From: Roridomyces roridus | Lineage: Eukaryota; Basidiomycota; Agaricomycetes; Agaricales; Mycenaceae | Assembly: GCA_029378245.1 (NCBI GenBank) | Contig: JARKIF010000018.1 | Location: 930,001-994,000, forward strand | Length of the DNA: 64,000 bases | Direction of reading: 5' to 3' | In this document: positions 21,869 to 32,434 of the stretch, piece by piece | How the letters are laid out: the number at the start of each line of letters is the position of its first letter | Position numbering within the stretch: the first letter of the stretch is position 1 | The notes under the pieces: generated by a model | Database searches by the model: none | What the model was told of the DNA's origin: nothing | Seen by the model: the letters and a program-made list of their open reading frames with translations, nothing else | Position numbers and translations under genes: made by a program

Positions 21869-24800
21869 ATGAGCCTTCTTCAAACCCCCAAGGCTCCTTC
21901 CGACCTGCTTCGCCGCGAAAGCGCGCGTATCCTGCCCCGACTGCGGCTCATCATCGAATTCCGTCCCTGGCTCGATTACATTAAACACACCAAACGCAAT
22001 ACTACTTCCCCGTTCGCTCTTTTATGGGAAACTTTCGCCCTCGGTGTCTCTCTGGCCACTCTTCTCAACCTCCTGGGATCTCCTCCGCCCCGGGATCTCC
22101 CACCTATCGACAACGAAAAGATCGACCTCGGACTCGGACTGCCGCACCGCGAAAAGTACTTTAGCAACTTCATCCAACGGGTGCAGCTGCTGGAGCTGCA
22201 GCAGAAGATTGTGAGTGCTTCCTTGTAGATTTGGACCGGATGCTCATTTACTTCCAAGCCATTCGGAGAAGTCTTACGGGTCCGCCCTTCAATTTCTCCC
22301 CTCACTCTCCCCTCACACGACGCGTAGGTCCAGGACCTCTTCGGTGGCACCAACTCGGGTTTTGCAAAGGTGCGGGCGTCATTAAGCGGAATGCAGTGCT
22401 CTAACCCGACGCGCACAGGTCTTGAAAACAGTCGATCGCGTACTTAATGCGCTGCAAGATTCGTATCCGGGCGTCTTTGTACTCCCAAAAGATGCCCCGT
22501 TGCTGCGGCAGGAATACCTGAGCGAGTTGCTCGACACGGAGCTCGCACACGTCGCTATTCTGCGCATGACGGGCGTGAGTTGTTCACAGTCATTCCTTCC
22601 ATTTTGATGTCTGATGGTAACATAGGACTCGGCCGAGTTGCTATCGGAGGAGTCGCAGCCACCGGATATGCGCTTGGAGTGCCTCATCGTGAATCGCGCC
22701 GTGCTGAGGCAGTACCATGATCAGGTTCTCCGCATGCTTGAGGATGCGGTGCAAACACCGTTGAAGGAGAAATGGGAAGAGATATTCGCTTTCGAGGTGC
22801 GTGTTTCTTTAGCGGATTAACAAAGTGCTAACGGCTGTGTTAAGGACCAAGGGCGGAAGAACGCCGTCGGAGCTTATCGGGCTATATGCGCCAACTATCT
22901 CGACCTGGCCGATGTTCTGCGAGGGCATCTGAATAACTCGGAGGTGAGAATCAAGATGGCAAGGGGTGCATTGTGTCTTATCCCGCCGCCAGCCCCTGCT
23001 TTCTAGCCACGCTCAGATACTCTTGGACAACGTTTCCGCGCTTTTGACTCGTACCTCGACCTACTTTTCCATCTTGGAGGTACATAATGTCGTTCTCATG
23101 TCTGGCACGTAACTGAATATTTACTCAGAAAATCCTTCTTGTCACATCCCCAGCCGACTCTTCTACCTACCACTCGCTCTGTTCTGCTGTTCACCACCTC
23201 GGGGAAACATCGGAAAACCTGAACGAGATGGGCCACTTGCTCCGCACCATGTACTCGTCGCGCATATTCAAAGGTCGTGCCTTCACCTGGCGAGCCGACA
23301 TCGACCCGAGCGAGCTCGGCCCACTTCTCCTCGATGACCTGCTCGCAGAAGATCCCGCGGGGACGCAGCACTTCGCGGTATTCCTCTTCGAGATGATGCT
23401 CCTGTGTTGCACCGAGGGCGCCGCGGCGGCTACGGAGGAAGAGCAGGGCCAGTATCAGTATCCGGTCAGGCCTGGGATCTGGGCCCTGCACTCCAACGTT
23501 CGACGCCTCTGAACTTGGTGCATGCGATACCCACTCCGCGGCTCAAGATGCTCCGGCTTTCGGACTCGGGTACGTTCTTCCTTATCTTACTTTTTTTCTT
23601 TCATTGCGCAGTGCGTTTACCGCGGATATAGATGCGCTGGAGCTCGACTGGGTGGATGAGCGCAATAAGCCACGTGTGCTGCAGCTTTACGCGGCGAATG
23701 CGGAGCAGTATGAGCAGTGGTGTCGGGCGCTTGAGATGTTCGTGCCTTCGGTCTACACGTGCTCTCACGACGAGAGGCGTATCTTTCGGGTATGCTAGCA
23801 TCGTCTACCAGATAGAAGCCAACTCACAAAGTCCATCTAGACGACGAAGATGCGTACGTCGGCCGGCGGCGCTCGCACGGACGCTCTTGGAGCGTTACTG
23901 CCCGTAAAGGCCCGCGCTCCGAGACTTCCTCGCTATTTTGCCAAGAAGGTTGTCTCAGCGACCAAGAATCGCTCCTCAGCCCGAACCTCCTTCCGCGGTT
24001 CTTTGGTCCTGGGTCGCAGGAAGTCAGCCCGCTGGCTATCAACACTACATTCCCGAGGGGACATCTTGGAACGGGTGATGTGTCGGGATTGGGTTTGGGC
24101 TTTGACGTTCCGCCGACGCCGCCTCCCGAATCGGAGCCTTGTGGGTTTTTATCACTTTGGGATGTATCGAGTGCTTATACTTTCCTTAGTTGTGGAGGAT
24201 GACCCGACAGCCTTGCTTGACCTGACGGGTCAGATCAAGAGAGAGGGAAGGTGCGTGTCCAGTTGACAATTCTTCGGGATTTCGGGCTCATGTCAATTTC
24301 AGCTACGCCCAAGCCCATGGTGGATTCGCAGATGTTTGGAAGGGCGTGTGGAATAAACAGCCTGACCGATGGGTACATAATTCCTCATTGCCTAAAACCC
24401 TTTATTCACATCCACCCAGGTCGCCGTCAAAGTCCTACGCTCGCGCCTCGACGATCTGCAAATGGAGGGCAAGATGCGGAAACGGCTGGCTCGCGAGCTG
24501 GGTGTTTGGAAGCGGTTGGATCATAAACACGTCCTCAAGCTGCTTGGCACCGTCTCCGATTTTGGGCCGTACGACTCGATGGTGTGTCCGTGGTTTGAGC
24601 AGGGGAGTGTGTCAAAGTACATGGAACGGCGCGGGGATATCTTGTCCATGACCGATCGGTTACAGCTTGTGCGTTTTTGGGACTTGGCTTCTCTTCCTTG
24701 TGCTAACCTGGAGCGCTAGCTTTGCGAAGTAGCTGATGGGCTGAATTACCGTGCGTCCTTCCTTCCGCTTCTCTCTTGGCATTTTAACTAACGTGCGAAT

Positions 24801-25394
24801 CAGTGCATGAAAACTCGATTGTGCACGGCGATCTTACAGGAGTGAGTTCTCCTCCTTACTCGCAAGAAGTCGGCGTTTTCTTATCATTACTTAGTCTAAT
24901 ATCCTCATCGACGACGAAGGCAAGGCGCTATTATGCGACTTTGGGCTATCGAGCATCGTCGCCGAGTTACGTGGCACCTCTGCCCTGACGTCCTGCATCG
25001 GTGGCGCGGTCAGATGGGCGGATTCGGCCTTTTACACCCTCTGCAGCACCAACTCGGATGATGTTGACGACGACGAATCCGAAGAGCAAGAGACACCAGT
25101 CCCCGCCCTCACCACCCGGAGCGACATCTACTCTTCGGCAGCGTCACCCTCGAAATCCTCTCTGGTCGAATCCCATACCACTACGTCCGCACAGACGCCC
25201 AAGTCATCATCGAGATCCACAGAGGCAATAAACCCCGCCGGCCAGCACAGTCGTTTGTCACGGATGGGCAATGGGAGTTTATTCAGCGGTGTTGGGCTGC
25301 GGACCCTGATGCGCGGCCTTGCTGTGTTGAGGTGCTTCAAGCTATTGGAGCGCTGCATCGTGCGAGCTTGGAGTTTCGGAGACATACTTATTAG
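21869..25394 (+). CDS. Cdc24-like RhoGEF joined to a protein kinase domain (several frame breaks)
   Basis: Exons 21,869-22,210, 22,328-22,369, 22,419-22,574, 22,626-22,796, 22,845-22,943, 23,017-23,079 and from 23,129 join in frame. The order of parts is a Cdc24-type calponin region (FRPWLDYIKH, PFALLWETFALGVSLATLLN), a DH domain (YLSELLDTELAHVAIL, LKEKWEEIF, AICANYLDLADVL) and a PH domain (LNLVHAIPTPRLKML, LELDWVDERNKPRVLQLY, AEQYEQWCRALE). A linker and a kinase follow, with AHGGFADVWKG, VAVKVL, IVHGDLTGSNILIDD, LLCDFGLSS and RSDIYS, ending RHTY at 25,394. Cdc24 proteins normally end in a PB1 domain, which I do not see. The reading frame needs one missing base near 23,470 and one near 25,133. 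The junctions at about 23,575-23,625 and 23,780-23,845 also do not keep frame as read. Confidence 0.7.
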
Positions 25395-25687
25395 CTGGGT
25401 TTCTATCGTCTTTTGTACCGTCCGCGGGCGGCACATTCCACATTCATTTACCACAAACCTTCCTTTTGTCCTTTGCTTTCGATATAATGTAGCACTAGAT
25501 GTACTAACAACGTGTCCTAATGTACTCGCATTCATACAAGAGATGAGACGGGTAGCGCAAACGATATATTGTTCGAGTGAAGATACTATAGATATAAGCC
25601 AGCCAAAACCAGCCTCACATGCCTCCGCTCCACCACGCAAAATATATTACACACACAAATCAAGCAAAGGGGGAGATACAATCCAAA

Positions 25688-26783
25688 TCACAGCCTCTTG
25701 AGCGCCTTCTTCCTCTTCTCGGCACCCGTAGCACCTGGCCCCGCAGCACGCTTGACGGCCTTTGTACCAGGCGTGAGCGTCGCGGGTGCGTTGCTAGCAG
25801 GGACAACGCCGACCGAGAGTGCTACATTGGCGTCGGCGGTGCCCAAAGGCGACGGCGAGGGGGAGATGTGCCGCTCCTTGGGAGGATTCAGAGTCGCACC
25901 GTCGTTCTCGCCGAGACGGTCTGCATTGGAGCCCGGGGAGGATTTCAGCGGCACCATGGGAAGGCCATGGATTGACACGGCTGGTGCAGGGGAGGAAGAT
26001 TTGCGGGTGATGATTGGCAGAGTGAAGGGTGCCGTGGGTGTCGACGTGGATGACTTGGAGGAGGAAGATGGGGTGGATGAAGAGGAGGCCGTGGCAGACG
26101 AAGACTCGGAGGAGGCAGTCGCTTCAGACGCGGGTGTGTCAAACTCGACTGGCCGTACACGGGGCGTGGCATGTACGCTGGTAATGAGTTTGGCACGACT
26201 GCAGTAGCTGGCATAGTCCTCGAGCAGGAGCTTGCCCGCTTCCTCGTCAAGAGCCGATTCGGGGTTTGGGTAGATAAGCAGACACTTTACGGTGACGAGG
26301 ATGTGCTCGATTCCGTAGGTCGCCTTCCAATCCTTCTTGAGCGTGTTGACACAGATCTCGCCCGCACTCGAGACGTTGGGGTGGAAGAGCTTGGTGATGA
26401 ACCAGCCTAGGGTCCTCAGTCAGCCACAAAATCGTCATCTCAAGGTGTAGCTCAGACGCACACTTGGGTGGCGCCGCGGGGAACTCTTCGTTGAACTTGA
26501 ACTTGACTCTAAAGTACCCGCCAGCGTAGGGTGTGCCCTCTGAAACAGGTGGTGTCAGCCATGTCTCGGGCGGAGCGCGTAGGAGTGCTCACCAGGGCCT
26601 TCTATGATACCAGTAAGGTCGAGGAGGTTGTCCTCGCTCGTCTGGACGCGGATGCCCTCGGGTGGCGAGTTTTTGAGCTGCGTTATTTCGCGCATGAGAC
26701 GGCGCATGACCGGAGGTGGCAAAGACTGTCAACGGCCGGTGAGCGCGAGATTTTGGACAGAGGACGAGTGGGGTACTTGCCAT
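25688..26783 (-). CDS. UBE2S: Ubiquitin-conjugating enzyme E2 S-like
   Basis: This E2 extends Lys11-linked ubiquitin chains with the anaphase-promoting complex. Clear exons are 26,725-26,593, 26,539-26,462 and 26,406-25,688. The fold is complete: [20 protein letters not shown] helix 1 (here [12 protein letters not shown]), [43 protein letters not shown] with the catalytic Cys, TLKKDW, and [21 protein letters not shown] Ser/Thr/Pro-rich tail ends in KRKKALKRL, matching the basic Leu-Arg-type end that human UBE2S uses to dock on the complex. The first exon is uncertain: the likely ATG at 26,783 with the next donor does not match the phase of 26,725, so the true start may lie further upstream or at an internal Met. 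Confidence 0.88.
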
Positions 26784-27656
26784 GGTTCTGAATGGAGGGT
26801 ATGCGGTCGGTGGAGAGGGTGAGGTTCTCGCAGAGTAAGACACGGGATAGCGACAATGGCGCGGAAAACAAATGATGGTGCACAGCATCAGAAAGGGTCT
26901 TTCACCGGTGTCACCGTCAACATTGACCTTGTAATCGCCGTCTTTGAAACAACCATGGTACTCTTCAGCGTTGCTGGGAAATCTTCTCTTCGACTCCTGG
27001 GAAATCTTCTCTTCGACTCCACCGCTGCATGAAGGGCCGGTCTTCTCAAGGTTTAAGCGGGCTCTGAAATGCGCCACCAAGAGCTGCAAGAAGGGAAGTA
27101 TGCGATCCACCAAGAACCACTGGCACCCTCGGAAATGATGTCTCGTTCTTGCCTAGAGGAATCTGGACTCGACCTTCTCCTCAGTTCGCCGCAAACCAGG
27201 AGTCGGATCTCAGTATACTACGTGCTCGACATGCTTCACGAATGGGATTTTTCCAAGTGTTATCGCTACCTACAGAATGGCGCAGATAAGGCCCGACTCA
27301 TCGCTTCAGTGGCGCGCGTAAATGGCTCCCTTCTCTGCAAAGTAAGGATCATATCCGGCCACGACCTCGGACTTGGCAAGCACACCCCGCGTGGACAAGG
27401 ACGCCAATGCAAAGTTACTCCGAGCCTTGAAGCAGTAAGATGTCCAACTTATCCGAGCAAATTTGCCTCGGGTTATTAATGAATCCGACTCCAGAGCCCA
27501 ATGCGCCATTTTTTGGAGTAGAGCGCCATTTTGTGGACCATGCTTGCCTAAGCAATTGAGATACAGCTATATAAGGGGCTCGACGCGTCTCACTTTCTTC
27601 AGAGCCCCAACTACCACAAGCCAACCAAACCCCTTCAGCTACCACACCCAACGAAG
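26784..27656. other. No gene recognised; metallothionein promoter at the right end
   Basis: Short frames on both strands (for example 27,069-27,479 +) show no domain. There is a 21-bp tandem-like duplication near 26,982-27,020 (GGAAATCTTCTCTTCGACTC twice). The right end holds the promoter of the first metallothionein gene: GCGCCATTTT at 27,503 and again at 27,523, and TATATAAG at 27,568. Confidence 0.4.
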
Positions 27657-27880
27657 ATGTTCACTGTCCGTGCCTTGCTCTCCGTCGTCGTCAAACCGGC
27701 TGACTGACCTCCCATCCAGACCACCCAGATCCCCGTCTCCCAAGCTGGCAACTGCGGCAAACCCAGCTGCAGCTGCGGCGATGAGTACGTTTTTCCGTTC
27801 CATGTCCCGGCTGTGATCCTGAATCCTCTTTCCTTAGCTGCAAATGCCAGCCCGGAGCGTGCGCGTGTGGCTCTAACTAG
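27657..27880 (+). CDS. Metallothionein MT1 (38 residues)
   Basis: Three tiny exons, 27,657-27,665, 27,720-27,784 and 27,838-27,880, join to an open frame of 38 codons plus TAG. The protein begins MFTTTQIPVSQAG. It has seven cysteines at residues 15, 20, 22, 26, 28, 33 and 35, that is C-x4-C-x-C-x3-C-x-C-x4-C-x-C, and no aromatic residue after position 2. This is the pattern of short fungal copper/zinc-binding metallothioneins, which sequester metal in the cytosol. The start follows a TATA box by about 90 bp. The gene has the same exon pattern as its neighbour MT2. No six-frame ORF shows it because every exon is shorter than 70 bp. Confidence 0.85.
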
Positions 27881-28210
27881 GATGGATACATATTCTCCTT
27901 GGACCATTTGTCTTCTTGACCGTTATGCCATTTTGAGTTGACCAGATCCGAACCGCGATTAAGCCTCAAGCTTGTCAGAGAACCCATTTCGTCCTTCTGA
28001 ATGCTTACGAGATCCGTCCGCGTTCTAATCCGCTCTCTCTCTCGCTCCGAATCCGACGTCATGCGCCCCAAGTGGTATTCAGTTATTTGAATTTGAGCTC
28101 CTCAGACGACGCGTCATCCCGTTGGAGCGGACGGACCGAACGTCGTATATAAGGACGACCGATTCCGCTTCGTCCCCCAACCCTCACACTCAAATCGATT
28201 CCATTCAACC
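27881..28210. promoter_or_regulatory. MT1-MT2 intergenic region with MT2 TATA box
   Basis: The 330 bp between the two metallothionein genes holds the MT2 promoter. TATATAAG lies at 28,146-28,153, 65 bp before the MT2 start. The run AACCCTCACACTCAAATC follows and could contain the transcription start. A metal-responsive site cannot be assigned by eye. Confidence 0.55.
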
Positions 28211-28445
28211 ATGCAATTTGTACGTCGCCCCTTCCCTGTCCATCAGCACGCGCAAGTGACTTACTTAACCCTCCGTCGACTCAACAGACCACTCAGACTC
28301 CTACTTCGCAGCACTGCGGGAGCACGACGTGCAACTGCGGCTCGACGTAAGTACCTACTTGTCTCAGGCGCTACCTGGGAACTCGGACTGATGAGTGTCT
28401 TTGTTTTTCAGCTGCGCATGCAAGCCTGGCGAGTGCAAATGTTAA
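28211..28445 (+). CDS. Metallothionein MT2 (33 residues)
   Basis: Exons 28,211-28,219, 28,288-28,346 and 28,412-28,445 give 33 codons plus TAA. The protein begins MQFTTQTPTSQH. It has seven cysteines at 13, 18, 20, 24, 26, 31 and 33 with exactly the MT1 spacing, ending in CKC. Both introns sit at the same codons and phases as in MT1, the first after codon 3, so the pair arose by tandem duplication. The residues between cysteines differ strongly (TT and N here, PS and S in MT1), which points to an old duplication or divergent metal preference. A buffering role for copper, zinc or cadmium is inferred. Confidence 0.87.
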
Positions 28446-28859
28446 ATGTAACAACACGCCTACGATTGTTCGTTGTACATAAATCTGCAATAAATCACAT
28501 TCCGCAGCCCGTATGACTGGTGAGGCGATTAGACTACTCTCCGTTGATAAAGCACCACAGCAAAGTGCATCTCTATCAACCTTCTTTAACTTCTCAATCT
28601 AATCTATTCTGTGCACGGTCGTCTCGGTGTTCTCGCTCCATGTGAAGGGACAATAAATCAGCGGCGTTCCGCACTGGGCACTGCGCAGCCAAGCTTCAAA
28701 CAATCCCAATTTCTCGCCGCCCCAGGCTTTGCAAACGATGTCTGCATAATAATAATCGCCCAAGGTCTCGCGCGGACTCGCTGCAAAATGGGAACGGTTG
28801 AAATTTGAACTCTGCTGAGAATCGTAGATAGTGATTTGGCCTCTGCATCCCTTTTCAAT
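28446..28859. other. MT2 3' region and tRNA upstream, no gene seen
   Basis: An AATAAA-like ATAAATCTGCAATAAATCAC lies about 45 bp after the MT2 stop and may serve as its poly(A) signal. Nothing else is recognisable up to the tRNA gene. Confidence 0.4.
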
Positions 28860-28955
28860 GGCCGCCTGGCGAAATGGCATCGCGTCTGACTACGATAGAG
28901 CATTGCATTGTAGTACGTTATCAGGAGATTGCAGGTTCGACCCCTGCGGTGGTCA
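28860..28955 (+). tRNA. tRNA-Arg (anticodon ACG) with a 24-nt intron
   Basis: All arms can be drawn. The acceptor GGCCGCC pairs with GGTGGTC (two G-U pairs), followed by discriminator A. The D arm is GCGA/TCGC. The anticodon stem TCTGA pairs with TCAGG, with loop C-T-A-C-G-A-A once a 24-nt intron after position 37 is removed. The variable loop is AGATT. The T arm is GCAGG-TTCGACC-CCTGC. The internal promoter boxes are TGGCGAAATGG (A) and GGTTCGACCCC (B). A run TTTTT follows immediately as the Pol III terminator. The anticodon at loop positions 34-36 is ACG, which reads CGN arginine codons after A-to-I editing. Confidence 0.93.
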
Positions 28956-29450
28956 TTTTTCTTTTGCTTCGCTCAGCCCGCGTACAATACTCATTGAGCC
29001 CCCAACCCTTTTACAGTGCCCTCTGCTCGAGCAACTACAACTTGAAACTTTTCCTAGCCCAATCTTTCCCACCAACCACTCCATCCACCTTGACCTCCGA
29101 TTCATACTGGCCACGCTCTCTCCACATGGCACAGTGGATGGCATCCACCAATGTGAGAAGACCTCTATCCATCTGTGGCCTTCTCTCTCAAGTTACTATA
29201 ACCACAACAAATTCGTCCACTTTCATTGGTCTGCATAGCATCCGTTCACTGGCAATTGCGCGTCGTCAAGCCAATGCCAATGCATCCAAGATAGGAGTGG
29301 TGTGGAAGAAGAATTCGAAGCCAAAGCAACGGGAGTAACAATCGAAGCTGGGCCCGGCGGAGGACTTATAAGTCGGTAAGTAGTGAGCTGCGGTCGCAGG
29401 CTCGAGAATCGACCTCCCATCCCATCCCACGCGAACTCGCAGACCAAAAA

Positions 29451-29936
29451 ATGTCCACGTTCAACAAGTTCAACAACTTGAACCTGATTGCGTTCGTCCT
29501 GTTGTTGTTCTCTTGGACTGCGTCGACTGCTGCTGCTGCTGCTGCCGCACTGGTCGACCAATCCGAAATTCCTCTCGTCCCGGTAGAGGTGAATATCCTC
29601 CTTCTAAAACGACGGAGTTCTAACTTCGAAGTCCAAGATCTCGATGCCAGACACCCCAGGCTCAGGTTGCCCCTCCCCATCCACCCTCCAGACATTCTGC
29701 ATCCGCGCGCGCTGCGTCGAAAAACGCACATGTGGACGTGCCGGGTTCGCCTTGGACTTGCTCGACCGACGATGTTGTCGCCCTCGTCAGAGCCTGGTGT
29801 CGTGGACGTCCATCACCGGGACCTCCCTGGAGATAAATTCGAATTCACTCCGAGAGGTAGAAGAAATGCGGATCCACTGAAATTGGATATCTTGAACAAT
29901 ATGGTGTATGCTATAAGTACTAATACGGAATACTAA
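29451..29936 (+). CDS. Possible secreted protein, unknown
   Basis: The frame of 161 codons opens with a signal-peptide-like segment: about 12 polar residues, then LIAFVLLLFSWTASTAAAAAAA. A TATA-like TTATAAG lies about 85 bp upstream. The rest is Arg/Pro-rich, with no domain and no cysteine pattern. It may be a small secreted protein, or only the first exon may be real. I found no paralogue in the window. Confidence 0.35.
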   Translation: MSTFNKFNNLNLIAFVLLLFSWTASTAAAAAAALVDQSEIPLVPVEVNILLLKRRSSNFEVQDLDARHPRLRLPLPIHPPDILHPRALRRKTHMWTCRVRLGLARPTMLSPSSEPGVVDVHHRDLPGDKFEFTPRGRRNADPLKLDILNNMVYAISTNTEY

Positions 29937-29979
29937 GAAAACAGAATACATCTGCTGCTGCAAGTCCCTCGTGTGATGA

Positions 29980-31830
29980 TTATCTCGAATCGAAGGATGC
30001 TCGTTTCACTTCGTAGTACGGCGGCGGAAGGCCAGGGCTTGCTTGAAGTTGAAGGTCATACCCGTAGCCATAGCCATAGTCAAATCCCCCGTGACCCTCC
30101 TGGGAGGATTCTGTCGGCGGCGTCCTCAAATGGGCATGGGAATGGCCATACTGAGCAGCGGTATACGTCGGCGCAGGATTCCCGCTCCCGCTCCCGCTGC
30201 CCGCCTCCTGAGCCGGAGCCGGGTGGAAGTGATAGTGGTAATGATACCGAGATGCAGTCGAGGCGTATTGCGAATCCGAGTCTCCCTCCCCTCCATCCCC
30301 GTCGGACGTGGGCGAAGGCGACAGCGACTCGCGGTCCGTTGAGGGCGATCCAGACAAAGTTGGATGGTGGAGCGCGGAATCTATCGTCGTCGGAGGCAGC
30401 CTACTCGTACTGGCCTCGAAGCTCTCGGGTATCGGGCGCTTAACGTCCCTCGGGCCACCGTGACCAGCCTGTATCGCAGGAGGCAGCTCCAGCACAAACG
30501 GACTGCGTGGTGGAGGCTCCGCATACGGATATGGCACGGCTATCATCTTGGATTGCTCGCTCCTCCATGGCCAGAGTCGACTGAGCATCTGCCGCGGCCG
30601 GCGCGGTTTGTATGGCCATTTGCCCTCAGCCACTGCCAGTTCGCGTGCGCGCACTCGTCGGCCTCGTCGGACACATACGTATACGGTTAGGAGGCCAAGG
30701 GTGAGGACGAGCCCGCCGAGGACGCCGGTTGCGATGGCTGATGCGTGTGAGGAGTGGTGTGATTGCGAGGAAGTGGCGATGGCCGTCGAGGCTGATGTCG
30801 GTGTAGAACTTGGAGAGGCGGTGGTCGGGGTCTGTGGACGGTCAGCGCGAGTAGCGGGGGGGGAAGGATAGGGACTTGCCACAGTGATGCCTGCGACCGC
30901 ATCGACGAGCGACGCAAACTGTGAGGAGATACTCGCGCTGTCGTTGCTTTCATCCGTGATGTATACAGCTGCGAGAGAATGAGATCCGCATTCATCAAGA
31001 CTCTACGGACCAACTCACCACCGACGCCCAAGCTCTGTAGTTTGTCCACCGTCGCGCTCAAGGCAGTTCCATTCGAAGGCGCGCCTGTGAGGATCACAGA
31101 TTGCTTGCCCAGCGTTCCCGAGAGCGACCCCGAAGGACTGAAAGATGCGTAGGAATCCTCAAAGGTGTTGACGAGGTCGACCATGTCCAGATATGACGAC
31201 GACACGGTTTCTCCAGCATCGAGGGCAGTCTAGGAACCTCGTTAGCTCTTTCCCCTATAAGATAAAAAAGACATGCGACGCACGAAATTGAAGCCCGCAT
31301 TCGTCGCATGGGAGACATACCCCTGGTAGGTGCTGAGGAGCTTTTCAGTGGGGGAGACACCGTCGAGGAAGATGCCGCTGGGCCGGTAGGCGCTGTCCCA
31401 TCCAGCGTAGGTGTCGATGGCGGATTCGATGGTGATATTAGTCCCCGTGTCGACGTAGCCTAACAGGACCGCGCGGCTTCCGGCCACTCGAAGCTTGGGT
31501 ATACACTCGACAAAGTCGGAGCCGGGCTGTGTACCGCTGGGACCAGGCCCGTCGTCTGGGTTTATGATTATGTAGAAGGTGCTCGTGGGGTGTGAAGATA
31601 TCCTGGAGAGCGATGGTCAGTCGATGTGAGGGAAGAGCTAGTTGGCACTCACGCTGAAAAAACGGGCGTCCATGCTGAGCAGTCCGTCTGCGGGTATGCG
31701 TACAGGGGTAACAGGACCTGGAGCAAGTTTTTTTGTCAAGTTTCCGGAGAAGCCACCGAGGGACGAGACGTACAGCAAGGGCATGAGCATAAGAGACCAA
31801 GGTCCAGGGCCAAAAGAAGGGATAAGCCAT
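29980..31830 (-). CDS. Spherulin-4 (GH135-type) domain protein with a C-terminal membrane anchor
   Basis: Five exons (31,830-31,774, 31,717-31,653, 31,602-31,284, 31,229-31,019, 30,968-29,980) join to 546 codons. A hydrophobic leader is followed by the spherulin-4 domain: VLLPLYAYPQTDCSAW, STFYIIINPDDGPG, CIPKLRVAGSRAVLLGYVDTG, IDTYAGWDSAYRPSGIFLDG, STYQGYVSHA and NTFEDSYASF. Family members include galactosamine-polymer hydrolases of fungal cell walls. A Ser/Thr/Pro stretch then leads to one membrane helix (AIATGVLGGLVLTLGLLTVY), a basic stop-transfer and a 200-residue Pro/Tyr-rich cytoplasmic tail. The motif usually ending Asp-Glu reads FLDG here, so a likely catalytic acid is replaced. A frame-neutral GC-AG intron is possible near 30,890-30,840. 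Confidence 0.8.
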
Positions 31831-32164
31831 ACGTGGGCATTGGCACGGAGGGAGAGGGAGAGTAAGGTGAAACGAGAAAGAGTTCTTTCCACCGACGACG
31901 AGATCATTTGCTTCAACGCTGATAGGAGTCGACGGTGTCCGTTTAGCCAGAACCAAGCCAGAGAGCTGAGATCCCCCGACGACGCCGACGGATGTAAATT
32001 GGTTTAAATATCACATTTTCTCCATGGCATCGGAAAACCACACGAGGGAGGCACCCCAAGGAACGCTCAGGCGGTCAGGTCCACATGGGAGAACGAAAGA
32101 GGATTACAAACTCGTTAGCTGGCATCAGCGGCAGTGCAAGCCTAGACCTCTTCCCGACCCCACC

Positions 32165-32434
32165 ATGTCGATGCGTCCCCGCTATACGCTCCTCCCCTCC
32201 AACGACGACGAGACCGACGGCATCCGCCCTCCACCTTCACCCTCCCATCCTCGCGATGACGAAGAGGAAAACCTGACCCGTGCCCCCCCGGTGGTCTACC
32301 CGCCAGACCCGCGCTTCATCCGAGAGCCGCCCCCCACATGGCAGCGCGTCGCTCTCATACTCACCATCATAGCCTCTATGGCCCTCGCCGTTTATCTGCA
32401 GAATGGATGGACTGGGGCTCTTATCTTCGATTGA
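32165..32434 (+). CDS. Small tail-anchored membrane protein, unknown
   Basis: The start at 32,165 is in a strong context (CCCACCATGTCG) and gives 89 residues; an in-frame ATG at 32,024 would add 47. The N-terminal half is acidic and Pro-rich (DDEEENLTRAPP). One helix near the end (VALILTIIASMALAVYLQ) is followed by only about 10 residues, a tail-anchor arrangement. It is divergent from the spherulin-4 gene, with about 330 bp between the starts. I do not recognise the family. Confidence 0.6.
   Translation: MSMRPRYTLLPSNDDETDGIRPPPSPSHPRDDEEENLTRAPPVVYPPDPRFIREPPPTWQRVALILTIIASMALAVYLQNGWTGALIFD

Noticed and set aside
27069..27479. 136-codon frame upstream of the metallothioneins
   Set aside because: No domain, no supported start or splice pattern, and it runs up to the MT1 promoter. 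Left unannotated as a gene.
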